Source: Galbula dea
Taxonomy: Eukaryota; Chordata; Aves; Piciformes; Galbulidae
DNA: 64,000 nucleotides
Reading direction: 5' to 3'
Assembly: GCA_013399015.1 (NCBI GenBank)
Contig: VWZX01008142.1
Span: 1,156,675-1,220,674 of the forward strand
In this document: positions 11,301-24,372 of the stretch, piece after piece
How positions within the stretch are numbered: position 1 is the first letter of the stretch
Layout: every line of letters starts with the position of its first letter
Made by a program: the position numbers and the translations under genes
The notes under the pieces: model-generated
What the model saw: only the letters and a program-made list of their open reading frames with translations
Database searches by the model: none
What the model was told of the DNA's origin: nothing

Positions 11301-14207
11301 TGAAGAGAATGGGGCTGTAAGTGTAGCCTAGGGATTCCTACCAGGTACTGTTGTGGTATCTGAGAAAGGAACATAAGATGATGGTGGTTAACTTTGTCTG
11401 TGTGGCTACATCTGAACCTTGTACAATTTAAACAGTTGCTAGACTAAATGGATGAGTTCAGGCAATGAATGTGGACAGTGTCCTTTTATGTGTTTTCCCT
11501 GTTAAGAGAATAACAGGAAATATAGCTATGAAAAGGATCAGTCATGTGCCAGCCTTTGACCTGTGGTGGGTGTTTCATCTTGTATACATTGGCAGTCAGG
11601 CACACATTCAGTCTGTTTGATTGCCACCTGGTAAAGATAAATACTTCAATTTTTTAGTGTGTGGAAAGGATGTAAATATTCTGTGAAGGTGCTTTGCATA
11701 AATATTACTGTTTCTTTATCAAAGAATGTGTCAGTCACATTTATGGTGGCTATAAAAGAATTACTATATTTAAAGTCAAGAATTTATTGTTATTTCAAAT
11801 AATGTCTTAATAGTCTAGTAATTTAAATTATTACTCTATTTAATATATATACAGTCACACTTCAAGTTAACATAGGAAAGCTCAATAGTCATAATTGGTT
11901 TCCTACAGCTGTTAGGGATTTCTAAACTGAGGGTGGGATGTGGAGATTAGAGGCTGAGTGACAGCACATGATAAAACTGCTTGACCTGGATATAGGCAGG
12001 TGCTCCTTGGCTATGCTGTTTGTTAGCAGTGTTCCTCAAAGTGGTGAGGCCTCACTGCAGTCATAAAGCTTTTTGAGCTTCAAAGCCAGGTAAGTGTTCA
12101 CTGTGTGGTACAAGTGAAGAAGGGAAAAGAGCTACTTTAGACATGAAAGAAGCTGCACAAGAAAAATGAATGATACAAAGCTGAGCCACACAGTTTTGAG
12201 TTTTGCAAAGACAACAAGTATGTGTTTTCAGGGAGGGTTCAAGGCTGCTAGACCTCCTCCACCCTGGCCAATGAAAAGGTCATGTCTCATTCCCAAGTCC
12301 CATCTCAGCTAAAAACTGATGGCCTGGGTCCAGGCTGTAGAGGCATTGGCTTCATCCTCTGCATTAGATTGTGGGCTGCTGCTAGGGAACAGACAGCAAC
12401 TAGTGGGAGGGCTAAAGCCCTACTTGTCTTCCTTGAAAATGCATTGCAGATTTTTATTATTTTTTTTAATATCTGCAAAAGCTGGTTATTTTATTTCTCT
12501 CCTCCCCTGACCTCAAGGTGAAACGCCTCCTTCTCCTGCAGAAGAGAGAGGAAAACTTCAGGCCCTCAAGCTTCCCCTTTAATTTTAATGTGATAACCTG
12601 ATTTTGTGTCAATAGCAGCTTCTGACTATGTGCTCTTATATATGTTTTTTTTAATACCTTGACTTCAGTCACTTAAATATTCTCGCTGTGAGCAGCTTCT
12701 CATGTAAAAAACATGTAAATCTGCAAGGAGTTTTCCTTAGGGGAGTGATAACCCCAAAGAAAGTTAGTAAAAGAAGCAAACAGCCTGTGCAAACTCAACA
12801 GCCTAAATCATGGAGGTGAGAGATTTTAATTAAGGTGGTTCTGTGAGGATGCAGGTGGTGAGCAGCTGTCTGCAATGTGGAGCCATGCTCTGCGATGGCT
12901 CACTGCATGTTACTGGCGTTTCATGGCAAGCACCTTTGCTTCATTGCTGAAGCTGATGCTGATACATAGTCAATGTGACTTGGGATCTGTTTGCTTCCTG
13001 TTCCTCCCTTCAAAGGGCTTGAAATCTGCCACTTTTAATGGAAACTTGAATACTGAAGCATCAAGGAGCTGGAGATGAGCAAAACAGTAAGTGTTAGGAA
13101 ATTCTGTACTCTTCAGTGTGCAGACTTTTTGCCAACGCTTTCTCTTTGTCAGTAAAATGCTGTTTCCAAAGATGCACTTGCCCTGGAATTTGGAAAGCAA
13201 ATAGTGATTTGTGCATTTAGACAAGTGGTAAACCTTACAGAAAAACACTTGTCCATCTTTTTTGCTGATACTTACCTTCATAGGGTGTATATTTATAGCT
13301 TTACTGTGCTAATAATCTTAAACCTACCCCTCAAGATAGCTGAAGCATGACTTTTGTTGCAATTTATCTTTCTTGCTGAAAGGGATTAAATCAAGTATTA
13401 GTGGAAGCATTGCCTTGAAGTTGAGATGCTTTTCAGCACATCTTTTAGAAGGCTCTCTTTGCCTTTCTTTGTTGAAAACACTTCTGGAGGAGGAAAATAA
13501 TTTCTTAGAATCTGTATGTTATTCAGCAAATTTTGTGCTGATAGCAGTAGGATACAATGGATGTCAAAAGAATCAGGTGCACAAATGGCTTTCTAGATGC
13601 ACAGCAATACTCTGTGCACAAGTTTAGGTCCACATGCTATATGGTGCTTAGTGAGACTGGTGGCAGCCAGAGTTCTCTACGACTTAAGAACTTGAGAGGA
13701 AGCCTGAACTCATCCATGATTAACAACTGTCTGTTTAACTGCTTTGGACAAGAGAATGTTCAGCAAATTGTAAAACTCATAATTTATAGCCTCTTCTATT
13801 GTTGTCTGTTGGGACTCTACTGGGGCTGGCTGTGCTCTGCTCAGTGCAGCTGTGCTGAAGGTGACCCAGAATACTGGCTAAGGAAGGCTACTCCATTGTT
13901 TCTCAACAGTTTTGATGGGTAGCGAATTTTGGTCTGTCTGGGTTGTCCATGCAACTGGCTCTCTGCTTCCAAGTCAGGATATCTGTAGTGGAATGACACC
14001 TAATCTATCAGATTAAGCCTATATGACCTCAGTGTCACCTTTTCAAAATTTGTAGTAGTTGCATACAGCAGAAACAGAGCAAGGATGTCTGCAACTAGAG
14101 CTTTAGAAAGTAGCCTGTGGTCATTTATCATCTTGGTCCCCAAACAAGCAACAGAAAAATTCTGAAGAATCTTTCAAAAACTGTTTCAAACAAAATTTAC
14201 TTTCATA
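5326..14207. other. Long unique stretch without supported genes
   Basis: About 8.9 kb of AT-rich sequence. Open frames on both strands are short (up to 117 codons at 7667-8020 minus), show no recognised domain, and have the length expected by chance. Minor features are T- or G/T-rich runs near 5573-5587 and 7408-7470, and a perfect 6-bp inverted repeat (agggct/agccct) near 12408-12422. I see no CR1 or LTR signature here. Confidence 0.5.
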
Positions 14208-14402
14208 TCACAGAATGTTAGGAGTTGGAAGGGACCTTGAAAGATCATCTAGTCCAACCCCCCTGCCACAGCCGGATTCCCTACACCAGGTCACACAGAA
14301 GCGCCTCCAGACAGGTTTTGAATACCTCCAGAGAAGGAGACTCCCCAGCCTCTCTGGGCAGCCTGTGCCAGTGCTCTGACATTTGAACTGGGAAAAAAAT
14401 TC
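14208..14402 (-). mobile_element. CR1 3'-end fragment
   Basis: Minus-strand CR1 tail starting with tcacagaatgttaggagttg and the usual gatcatctagtccaacc block. It continues through the untranslated end into the last RT codons (revcomp of ctctctgggcagcctgtgcc) and stops in a 'tgaactgggaaaaaaat' segment. It shares the 'gttagg' ending with the copies at 1321-1633 and 32196-32277, so it is the same subfamily. Confidence 0.95.
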
Positions 14403-17400
14403 GAGATCAGTGTTGTTTGTTCATTTGGTTTTTTATTTAGAACCAAAACCCCCAAAGTTGTATGAAAATAACAGCATGTAAACAGCAGCTGAGACCTTTG
14501 ATAGTTTCTTAGGCAACTGCAGTGCTATTAAGATTATGCCTTTGGAATATTTGTCTATGGTAAAGATCAAGCAGAGGTCAAATGGATGTACAGTTTTTCA
14601 GTTTTTAACAGAAGACATTTTTCCTTCCAGTGCTTGGCTTATTTTGGCTGTGGGCTTTGTTACACCAATTTGCATAATACACAGTATTTTCAGTCTTTTG
14701 TCATTAAAGAATTAATTCTGTTTGAAAGTAGAAGTATGGGTATTTTTCTTTAGTTAGAAAAGCATAAAATTTTCTAGTTTTTGCAAAAAAAAGTTTCAGA
14801 AGACTATTTGATCATTTCATATAGTTATGAACTTAATCAGCACATGTTTTTGGGAATCATTCTGTATATACATGCACAGCTGTTCTTAAATATGGAACGA
14901 GTGGGAGCTTACAAACCATGGGCTTATGCTGTTCCAAAAAACTGTTTCAGTGCTTCCAGTGCCTGAATCTCATTGATTCACTACTGGTTTGGGATTTCTT
15001 TTTTGTTTAGAAAGTATGACTTGGGAAGCAATTACATGGTTCTTTCCTCTCCTTCCATGCCTACTCTGCACTGGCCAATGAATAATTCTCTACATTTTAC
15101 AATTAGAGATGCTGTTTTTCCTGTCTCCGAGGGTAAATATTTCATTTGCATGTGCAAATGATTTTTTTTCCAAAGGTTATATGTACAATGCTTGATTGAA
15201 GAGCAAAAATAGCTAATAGGTTGTCAAGTCATAATTATTCAGATGGTATCCTAAACCCACTGATTTTGTCTACTCCTTAGATATGAATGCCATAGGTTCC
15301 TAAACTATTTTAAATAAAAGATCAGTATTTTGGTAGTGTTCATGTTTACTTATTTTCTTTGCGTACTTGCTGTGATTTGATTTGCTTTTTGAAGAGGCAG
15401 GAGACAAATCTGCCCTCTATATCAGTACTAATTAACTATTGCTTAAAATGTAGATGCAATCTAGTTTTAGCAAGTGTCTTTTTAACCCTTTAATGTCTTA
15501 TTATAGCTTTAAACTCTATTTCAATTAAAAAAATTAATTTGTTTCTTTTCAGCAAAAAAAAAGTAACTGAAGTGCACATCCTGCTTTGTAAGTAAGGAGA
15601 TAGGAAAGGGAAACAAATGTCTGAAGCAATAAACTCTGCTCCTCATTAAGACCATTATCTGCCTTAATGTAATCATGTTCAAGTCCAGACATCCCTTAAG
15701 CAGTGCAGTCTAGATAGGTATCACAACAGCTCTTCAGAAAGTGTAGATAACACCAGTTTCAGTAGCCTGACTCAGGGACAGGCTTAAATGTGCATCCAGA
15801 AAGCAACGAAGCCAGGAGGAGATAAGAGAGAGTTCTGAACCATGTCTCTGGTGACACAAGTAATATACTTCGGGTAGTAATTTTTGGGTACTTGACTGTA
15901 CCTTTTTCATCAATAAAGGCAGAACAACCAGAATAAAAAGTACCTGCTGCAAGGGCAAAAGCTGAAATCTTTTTTTGGGGGGACTAAAACACTAAACATT
16001 CAGTGGTGAGACCCTTAGGTGTTTCTAAGTACTTTTGATTAGAAGCAAACACTTTTAATATTCCAGCAAAAGAAAAGTTAAAGCTACTTTTGGGGTTTTT
16101 TTCTTCCTTCCCCCTCCACTCCACAAGGTTGTTGCCTTGTCTGAGGTGTGACCCCTGACTCTATCAGTAAACCAAGAAAAGCAGTAATGGTGGGAGCAAG
16201 AACATGTGAGAAGAGGGTTAAGATGTGTTTGAACAGAGTTAGATTTTGCTCAGTGCCTCTGGTCATTATGCAGTCGTCTTGTAGAACCCAAACACGAGCA
16301 TTTAGGTGCCAGTAAATACTCTCGACTGAAGTGCAGCTACTTAGAGAGAATGAAAGAGTTCTGTTGACAGTACTGAGGGATCAGAAGGCTGGGATTTAAA
16401 TACTTGTGTATTTTAAAATGTTTAAATGAAAGAGCTTCCAAAAGGCCAAGAAATGTTGTCTTACAAATGGTGTTCTGACACCCAACTTTGAGATTGCCTG
16501 CTTGACTTACACCTCCCTATTATTTGACACACAAGGAAAATGAAGGAGCTTGTACAGTGTATTAGCAAATGACTGCCTCCCAGGAGATGCTGCAGTGTTT
16601 GGGCTTAGGTGTTAGTTTGTTTGGAGGGGTTTTTTTCAGTCAGGAATTAGGCTAGTTGCACTCAAGGGAACAAGTAGGCTCCTGCAAGTGAAAGAAATCT
16701 CATTCATGTGTGACTGTGAGGGTAATGACCTGCAAGGGGAATCCTTAAAAGATAAGACAAGACCCCTGAGAGAGCTGCAGCTATTCAGGAAAGGATCTCA
16801 TTAACATGACCCCAAAATTAAATAGATTAATTGGAAGAAGTAGAACCAAATTGATGCAGAAGAGGGGTTAAAATGGGAGAGTCTTTTCTAGGGCATAGAA
16901 CAACTATCCAGCTGTTGGCTTGTGACTCCTTTCTGCCAGGTCCCAAAGGGGAGCATGGGGACATGCTCTGAAAAGCCAGATGAAGCCATTATACCCTCAT
17001 CTGCTGGTGGATGTTAGGAGCTTTTTAAATAATATCAAATAAAAATTGTCAATCCAGGTGCTGTTTTGTGTATCCCCCTGTCTCAAAACTAATCCTGAAA
17101 ATTTCTACTGCAGTAGAGCAGGACCAATACCTAGGTATGCATTTCTAATGACAATAATGAGAGCAGCCACATGCAAAGCCTGCAGGGTTACAATCAAAGC
17201 TCTGAGTATGTTGCATCTGAAATGCTGGTGAGTCTGCCTTCTGCAATTACTTACGCTCGGTTTTCTAGGGCTCACCAAGGCAGAAAATAGCCATAGAGCA
17301 ACTATTACTTCAGCTTTTCCCTTTCTTCTTACTATCCCTTATGTTAGATCTCCTCCTCTATCTGCAGGATTGATTGAGAGCCTGTTGTTTTATAGAAGAT

Positions 17401-20198
17401 ATTCCCAGGAGGCTCTCTGTGATTCCCATTATAGTTTGTTTGTGGCCCTGGAGCCTTCCAGAAGAGTAACTTTTTGAAGAAGAATTCTTAGTTAAAGAAG
17501 ATTTTAGGTTTCTTGGAAAAAATGAAGAGTTTCATCTGTGTCCTAATAGACCTAAGGGAGTGAATGAATACTTCTCCTTTTAGAGCTGAAAAATAGGAAA
17601 ACTCCTATGTGATGTTAGAGTGAAGGTCTTGAAAAATAAGCAGTTTGTGTAGCACTTGCCTCTTATCCTGACACCAGTTGTAAAAAGAGAAAGAACATTT
17701 AGACCTGACTTATTTTATTCTGTACATTGATAATAATTCAAACAGAATGAAGGTCCTCTACAGGAGTGTAGCAAGAATGTCTGTCATTTCCCTCTACTGA
17801 GGGAAGACAGTACTTTGCTATCTGAACATATTTTTTCCTCCATTTCACTGATGTAATTCCTGATACTACTTTTTCTCTCATGTAAGCTAGAGAAAACATT
17901 GAACATGACCATGGCAGTAGCTGTAAAATAAAGCTACTTCCAACTACACACTTTATGCTCTGATTATTTGAATGATCTTTCAGTGGTGTTGCTGCTGTTC
18001 AGGTTTAATGCTCACCTTGAGAGAAATCATTCCTGCCCGGTTCTTTCCTGAGCTCTGACTCCAGTAGGATTGCCAAGGTAGGACTTGATCCTTTGGATTC
18101 ATTTGCTTTTCTGTGCCAGACACGATGTGTTCAGGGCAGGAAAGGAACCATCTCCCTGAAGGAGGAGTTGTGTTGTGAATTTCAATAGCTTGTCTTCTGG
18201 CACTTTCTGGCTGCAAAAGGATGATAAAAACATTGCCCCAAGAAGTCCCCACCACTGACTCCTGTGGCTGTCTTCATCTTTTTGGTTTTTTTTCCTGGGG
18301 AAAGACAGTGGGCTTCAAGTGTGAAAGTATGGTACTGCTAAGATCAAGGGCAAAGAGGCTAATGTCTGCTTTCTGGTATGACTGTTTCCAACCATTGCTT
18401 AAGCAGAAGAACATAGGTAGTACACAGTATTGGGTAGATTTACTGAAGTGCACAGGGGTGATGTTTAATTAAGCCTTTGTGATGATAGACACTGGCCTCA
18501 AGCACAAACAAAGCTGCAGCTGTTTGGGATGATGCAGGTTGTGCAATCTCTACTGTGTAGACCATACTCACTGCCAGAGGGGAATGAAAGGGAGAAAACA
18601 AATCACTGCCAGAGCGTGATGCACCTTGCATGGACTTAGAGAGGAAAGCTGTTCACTTCCACAGCTTTCATTTTAGTGCTTTGTAACATCCATGTTTGAA
18701 AGGGTGCATGCAGGAAAATGAGGTGTAGGTGGTGAAACAAGCTATTTGCTTTTTGCTATTTGGATGTTACTTTACACCTTCTTCTGCTTTTGTAATTGCT
18801 TTTTCTTCTTGTATGATGAGTTATTTAGGAAGCTGCCTGTTAGATGCATCTCAGAAAACAATTAAAATGGGTTTTATCCCTCTCTCTAGAAAGATCAGGA
18901 TGAACACATGGCTGGATAGCCCAGACTTCTAATGAATTTCAAGAGTTTAGGATAAGAGGAAATGGATTAGAAGAGATCACAGACATCTTGTGACAAAAAG
19001 GAAGCAGACTAGCCAAAGAATTTTAAAATACCTGTCCAAGTATTAAAAAATGGTGGTAACAAATAGAATTTGACAAAGATTTGATAAGGAAAGCTGGGTT
19101 AATGTTTTAAGGTGAAATAGCTTATGGTAATGATTCCAATATGAAGACACTGATGTATTTCCAGAAAACAATCTCTTTGTAAGTAGTAATTTTTGTCTTT
19201 ACTTAAAATAAATGTTGGTTGTTGCTAGGTAAATATAGGATGTATGTGACGAGTTGGAGAAGAAAATTACTTTGATAAAGCTTCTCCCCTCTGAATTTAT
19301 CTACAAAACTAAAAAAGCAATAGTGTCATTAGTATACACCAGTCAAAATAAATCTGCTAGGTAAATCTGGAGGAAAGCTAGGAGTTGGCTTCTTGCTTAG
19401 TGTGCATGCCTGAGAACTGGGAATTTGGTGCTTTTTCTGTGGTTTCTTTGCTCTAAGATTGGTAACTTGCTCAGACTCCCTGTGCCTTTGTTTATCCATG
19501 TTTTCTTAATGAGAGGAAGATTCATGCTTTTTAAAAAAAAAGTGAAATTCTCAGGTGTGTATTTTGACTGCTAATGTTTTCACATCACAAACTTCTGTTT
19601 CAATTTGAGGTGTATCTTCAAATTATTTTCACTAGGAAAGCTGCTTTATCACATTTAAGCATTCTTAAACCAGTAACATTTGAAATGCTAGTAAAGATTT
19701 ATGTCTCATGATCTTTCAGGGTTGCTTACTTTCCTTTTAAATCTCTTAAGTAAATAGTGGTAGGCTCATGTGCCTTAGTTCTGAAACAGTGTTTCAGAGA
19801 TCAAGTTCTCTTTTACTGCTCTGTCACAGAGATTGTGTTTACTTTGAGCAAGTTACTACTGCCTCTGTGATATGGGATGAGGTGTTTTTCTTCAGGTCAA
19901 TGGTGTCTTCAAACCTAGTGAGAGATGTTCAAGTACTACAGGGATAGAAAATAACATGACAAGGTAATGCCATGAGTTAATGCTCTGGTTCCTATTTCCA
20001 ATACACAGCCAACCAGTAAGCATACATGAGACACTAATTTAATATTGGGGAGTTCTGTGAAGACTTATTCAGATATGTTTTGCTTGAAATGTTCTTCAGG
20101 TACATGTTGTTTGAAATAACAGCAACTGATTGGGTGTTGTCTGAGGACTCATGAATGTGAAAGCCTCTGGAAAGGGCTAGCAAGACACAGGCCATAGG
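14403..20198. other. Unrecognised unique sequence
   Basis: About 5.8 kb of AT-rich sequence with no recognised exon, RNA gene or mobile element. A possible MIR-like string near 19840-19880 is too short to call. Confidence 0.5.
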
Positions 20199-20267
20199 AT
20201 TCACAGGTACTTGGGAGTAGAACAATAACTAGTAATTCACAGGTACTTGGGAGTAGAACAATAACTA
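20199..20267. repeat. 36-bp tandem duplication, two copies
   Basis: The unit beginning attcacaggtacttgggag at 20199 recurs at 20235 with no difference across the 33 bases I can compare. Period is 36. Perfect identity suggests a recent event, possibly polymorphic in the species. Confidence 0.95.
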
Positions 20268-21510
20268 TTAGGATCCAAACCTGAAAGCATCTTTTCCCTT
20301 TCTCTTTCTCTTACCTCCTCCCTCTTCTCCAGGATTTTGGTTAAGGGGGAGAGGGATGTAATATTTTTTCTGAAAGTGTTAACTTATTTTGGATTCTTTT
20401 AATTTTAATTTATTTATTTTAGGCAATTACCTTTCCCACTGTATATATGCAAAGAAGATTGTCTTCCAATCTTCTTTGGTTGTTTGGCAAGTGGGAGAAC
20501 AGAGCAAGTGTGGAGATGCTGTCCTCAGGAGAGGCTAACAATAGAAATAAGGAAAATGTTGTTCCCAAATAGCTGATCTTTTCCTAGTCAATAATAGGAA
20601 ATTATCTTTTTCTTAACTTACCTTTCAGAATTTAAAGAGGAAAGCCTGTAATTTCCCTGCTCATTCCAGACTTTGACAGTCAGAAAGTGTGCAAAAAGAA
20701 ACACAATAGGTGAGGATGACTTAGGAATTTTAAAAAGGATGTAAGGAATAAGCTTTTTGGTGTGTTGTTGTTTTTGGCTTTTTTCCCCCCAAAGTTTTTA
20801 AAGAAGTGTATTTGTTTGAAATGCTCTGTGATGAAGCACCTCCTAAATGCTTTTAAATGAACAATATTTATTTCTGCATGCTGCTACAGCTTAGTAAGCA
20901 AATGAGAATATGCTAAAGTCTGTTTGTGCCTGAATATGAGCCTATATCATTTCAGTAGTGCTTCTTTAAATTTCTACATGCAGTACAACACTCAGCTCAT
21001 CTTTCATTATAATAAAACATTAAAATATGACTTGTAACTATGATTTAGCAGTAAACATCCACACAAACCAAAAAGCAATACATCTTTACTGTAGTTTCAT
21101 TATTCCTTATTAATACTATAAATGGGGACTATAAATTTCTCTTCTACAATACCTGTAATAAAATACTTAATGGATTGTGAATGACATGTTATAAAACTTA
21201 GCATTAGGTACTACAATTTTTCATTTAAATGCATCTCAAATAAATGCTCTATAAATAGAAACCTATCTGAATTGAGAATACAGATAACCACTTATTTAGA
21301 TGTAGCAGTCTGGATGATGAAATCATTAGATAGTAATTTCTTTCTGCAGAAATATGCATTTGTATTCTGAAGGGAACTCCACCAAGCACCCCAAATAAAC
21401 ACTCTTAAATAGAGAAAGATTCCTGTAAAAACTAGAAGTGGTGTGTATATTCCTAGTAGGATTTTGGTAACCTCTAAGCAGAATCCATCATTTCAAAAGC
21501 ACCAAACTAG
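20268..21510. other. Unrecognised AT-rich sequence
   Basis: About 1.2 kb of strongly AT-rich sequence. Nothing supportable was seen. Confidence 0.5.
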
Positions 21511-21618
21511 AATCATAGAATTGTCAGAGTTGGAAGGGACCTCAAAGATCATCTAGCTCCAACCCCCCTGCCTGTCAGGGACATCATCCACTAGATCAGG
21601 TTGCCCAGGGCCCATGGG
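21511..21618 (-). mobile_element. CR1 3'-end fragment
   Basis: Minus-strand CR1 tail: aatcatagaattgtcagagt, ctcaaagatcatctagctcc, then cctgtcagggacatcatcca and ttgcccagggccc. The 'ttgtcagagttgg' ending marks a third CR1 subtype, shared with 47737-47818 and, more diverged, with 49101-49244. Confidence 0.93.
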
Positions 21619-23626
21619 GAAGAGGACTGGGGGCCATGCTCACTCAAATGACCAGTTATTTACATTCCAATCCCTCAGTGCTTTTTTTTGTCATCTTAAC
21701 AACTTAATAGCAGCTTAAAACTGTTACTGCACCCATTGCCTGAACTGGCACTGTTATCCATAACACTTCCTCATTATAGAAAGCAAATATACTTCAGTAA
21801 TGGAGCAAGAGGGAAGTATGAAGCTTTAATGAGAGGTTGAAAGAAGGGTTAAAAATGATCTTACAGAAGAGTAAGTGCAAGAGCAGCTTCACAAATCTTA
21901 GTGAGGGCTAATGATCAGTATGTTAAACTGTGTATTCAGCCATGAAGTGGGAGCCAAAGGATCTGAAGGGCAAGTTTGGATGAAAGTGACCTTATTGTTA
22001 ATTTCCAACATATGGAGGAATGCAGCAGTACTTGGACAAAGGCCACTAAGTGAGTCCATTCCAAATCATTCCCCTCAGGATTTTCAAGAGAAAACAAGCA
22101 TTTGGATGGGTTCAGAGTTGAGGACTTATTTCTTCCTCCTGTGAGAGAGGTTAGTAGCTATACCCCCCAAAAAAACCCCATACAGAATATCTCAAATGTC
22201 AAAAAACATGACATGCCTTTCTGCCCTCATTCTCTTTTCTGGCAAACTGCTACTCTGTCCATGCCAGCTACAGGCTGCAAAGGGTAGGAACCAGGGCTTG
22301 TAACTTAATGTTGCTTTGGGCCAGTGATCAGAAAACAAATGGGCAGCTCTTCAGAACAGGTCTCTTGCATCAATTCTTCCAATTTTTGCATGTCCTTAGT
22401 CTTGCTGCTGCTAAAGATATGTAATTCAGGGAGTAGCTCTTTCAGTAGCTTGGGGTATAGACAGGCTAGTAAACAATAATTTTCATTTTTTCTGTGATTT
22501 TTCAGTTATTTTTTTTCTGGCTCTGTGCACATGTCCTGTTCTGTGTGACACAGAACATGGAGAATGGCTAGGCTGTAAAAGGTTCCTAATGTTTAAAGCT
22601 TCCATGATGTTTTTTGGTGGGCTGAACTTGCTCCTTGGGCAAATGAGATTTTATAGATATTAATAAAAGGGGACAGGGAGGTGGGGGAAACAGAAGAGCA
22701 GATTTGGAGTTATCTGGCTAGCAGTTTCTGCCATGCAGAGTGAGGGTGAGACTGCAGTATGCAGAGTTATGGTGTTAGTTGTTGGACATCTGGAAGACTA
22801 CTTTTGTGAGATCGCTAAAAGGGGTTTTCTCCCTTGCCTGAGTCATCATCTTTAATGAAACTGGACAGAGATGGGTGTGTTGTCATTGCAGATGGATTTG
22901 GAGATAATCACCCAAATATCCCTTCTCTAGCAGCAGTAGTATAAAGGAACATGAGGAAACTATTGGGTGATTTCCTGGAGGGGGAAAGGAAAAAGAAAGG
23001 AATAAAAACCAAATCCAAGAAAAAAACCCAAGTGCTGCTGCAAGGTGGTGTTGGGGGTTAATCCATAAGAACTTTAATCTGTATCTCAAATTGGATTGAA
23101 ATTGATTGAAATGTAGTGGGGAAAAGGCAGAGATATAATGGAGTGACTGCATACCTTTATTTCCTTAAGAAAGGAGTTGAAAAATCGTTATTAATGTTAG
23201 TAATTAATTGTTGTTTACTTTGGCTCTACAATGGGTTACTCTACTGCTCCAATACAAATGATAAAGTAAATGATTAGCCTGGTACCGCAGTCTGTCAGTG
23301 AAGTTTCTAGCAAGTAGGAATAAGTTGAGAAGGGGCAATGACTGGGCCTGTGCCAATATGTAGAGAAGGTTTTTATCACTCTTATTTATTTGTAATTCTA
23401 GTGGAAAGTGGAGACTCACTAAGGATTTGTAATGGAGTTTGGGGTTGAGGCTGAGTTATTGTGTCTGTGTGTAACAGGACTTCACTATTTTAGAGTATGC
23501 CCTCTGTATTTCTGTCTCTCTATCACTGCTGTGTGTTTGCTGAGGTGGCAAAGCCAAAAAGGTATTTTTCCTTCTCTGTCTTGGGAAGAAAAGTTAGAGA
23601 AGAGTGGGCTGTGGCTCTTACTCTTT
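21619..23626. other. Unrecognised unique sequence
   Basis: About 2 kb between a CR1 tail and a solo LTR. No supportable gene. A purine-rich run lies near 22975-23030. Confidence 0.5.
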
Positions 23627-23631
23627 GTTAT
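23627..23631. repeat. Left 5-bp target-site duplication (gttat)
   Basis: Identical to the five bases just beyond the other end of the LTR at 24368-24372. Five-base duplications are typical for ERVL-type elements and also occur in other classes. Confidence 0.8.
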
Positions 23632-23761
23632 TGTAAAGAGTTGGGGCTGGGCTGGCCATTAGATGAGTGACAGACATTCTCTATTAGCCCTTCTCCCTTC
23701 CTAGTGGCAAAGAGAAAGTGAGTAAATGTAAGAGACTTATGGACTGGAAAACTAAAACAGC

Positions 23762-23767
23762 TTTAAT
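23762..23767 (-). terminator. LTR polyadenylation signal (ATTAAA)
   Basis: Minus-strand ATTAAA about 600 bases into the LTR and 130 bases before its 3' end. The place is right for the R/U5 region. The call rests on motif and position only. Confidence 0.45.
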
Positions 23768-24026
23768 GAAAATAACATTAAAATGAAATATATACAAATA
23801 TACATAAACCCAATACCAAACCCAGTGCTCACTGATGGCAATTACATCATCACCACCCCATATGCTGTAGCAGAAGTCTCAGACTGGACTCCATGGCAGG
23901 TGGGAACCAGATTCAGGAGTTGGATTCTGGAACTGGATGCAGGAACACACTCAATTCAGGACTGACTGAAGGCTGTCCTCCTTGGACACCAGCCACTGAA
24001 GAGGCTTGACCCTCATGATATCTCAG

Positions 24027-24033
24027 CTTTATA
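24027..24033 (-). promoter_or_regulatory. LTR TATA box (TATAAAG)
   Basis: Minus-strand TATAAAG near the middle of the solo LTR, upstream of the ATTAAA signal. This is the expected U3 promoter position. Activity cannot be judged from sequence. Confidence 0.5.
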
Positions 24034-24367
24034 CTCAATATTATGTATATGGAATGAAATTCCTAGTTGGCTGGTTTAGGGTCACTTGTTCTGTCTGCTT
24101 CTCCCTGCAGGTTTGGCATTTTACTGCACCCCCAACGTGGTATGCAAGATTTAGCAGTGACCTTGGTCAGCACGCCAATCCTTGGTACTAATTAGAAGCA
24201 TCAAGCCTTGTAGTAACTCTAAACATCAGGTCTTAAAACTGCTAGAAGCAGACACTGTCTGTGAAAACATGCTTTTAATTTTAGAAAGTGCAGTTACTTA
24301 GAAGAGACTGAACTAAAAAGTAAAATCACTTAACAGAATTAGTTCTATTCTAACCCAAACCAGGACA

Positions 24368-24372
24368 GTTAT
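24368..24372. repeat. Right 5-bp target-site duplication (gttat)
   Basis: Perfect partner of 23627-23631. It marks the insertion point of the LTR element. Confidence 0.8.

Larger units (their letters stand above)
23632..24367 (-). mobile_element. Solo LTR of an endogenous retrovirus, probably ERVL-like
   Basis: Read on the minus strand, the 736-base element starts TGTCCTGGTTTGGGTTAG at 24367 and ends CTCTTTACA at 23632, giving the canonical TG...CA ends. It is flanked by a perfect gttat duplication. The TGTCCTGGTTT start and AT-rich 3' part resemble the abundant ERVL-type LTRs of neoavian birds; this family link is from memory of those LTRs. A TATAAAG box lies about 335 bases into the LTR and an ATTAAA polyadenylation signal about 600 bases in, in the correct order. 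There is no gag, pol or env beside it, so recombination between two LTRs probably removed the interior. A 60-codon open frame on the other strand (23783-23965) is incidental. Confidence 0.85.

Noticed and set aside
13557..13922. 121-codon open frame, one of the longest in the window
   Set aside because: Composition looks random, no domain or splice context, and length is near the chance maximum for 64 kb.
19835..19885. 'tttgagcaagttactactgcctctgtg' resembling the MIR core
   Set aside because: Too short, with no supporting 5' or 3' MIR segments, unlike 41900-42260.
23783..23965. 60-codon open frame on the plus strand
   Set aside because: It lies antisense inside the solo LTR and has no recognisable domain; chance open frame.
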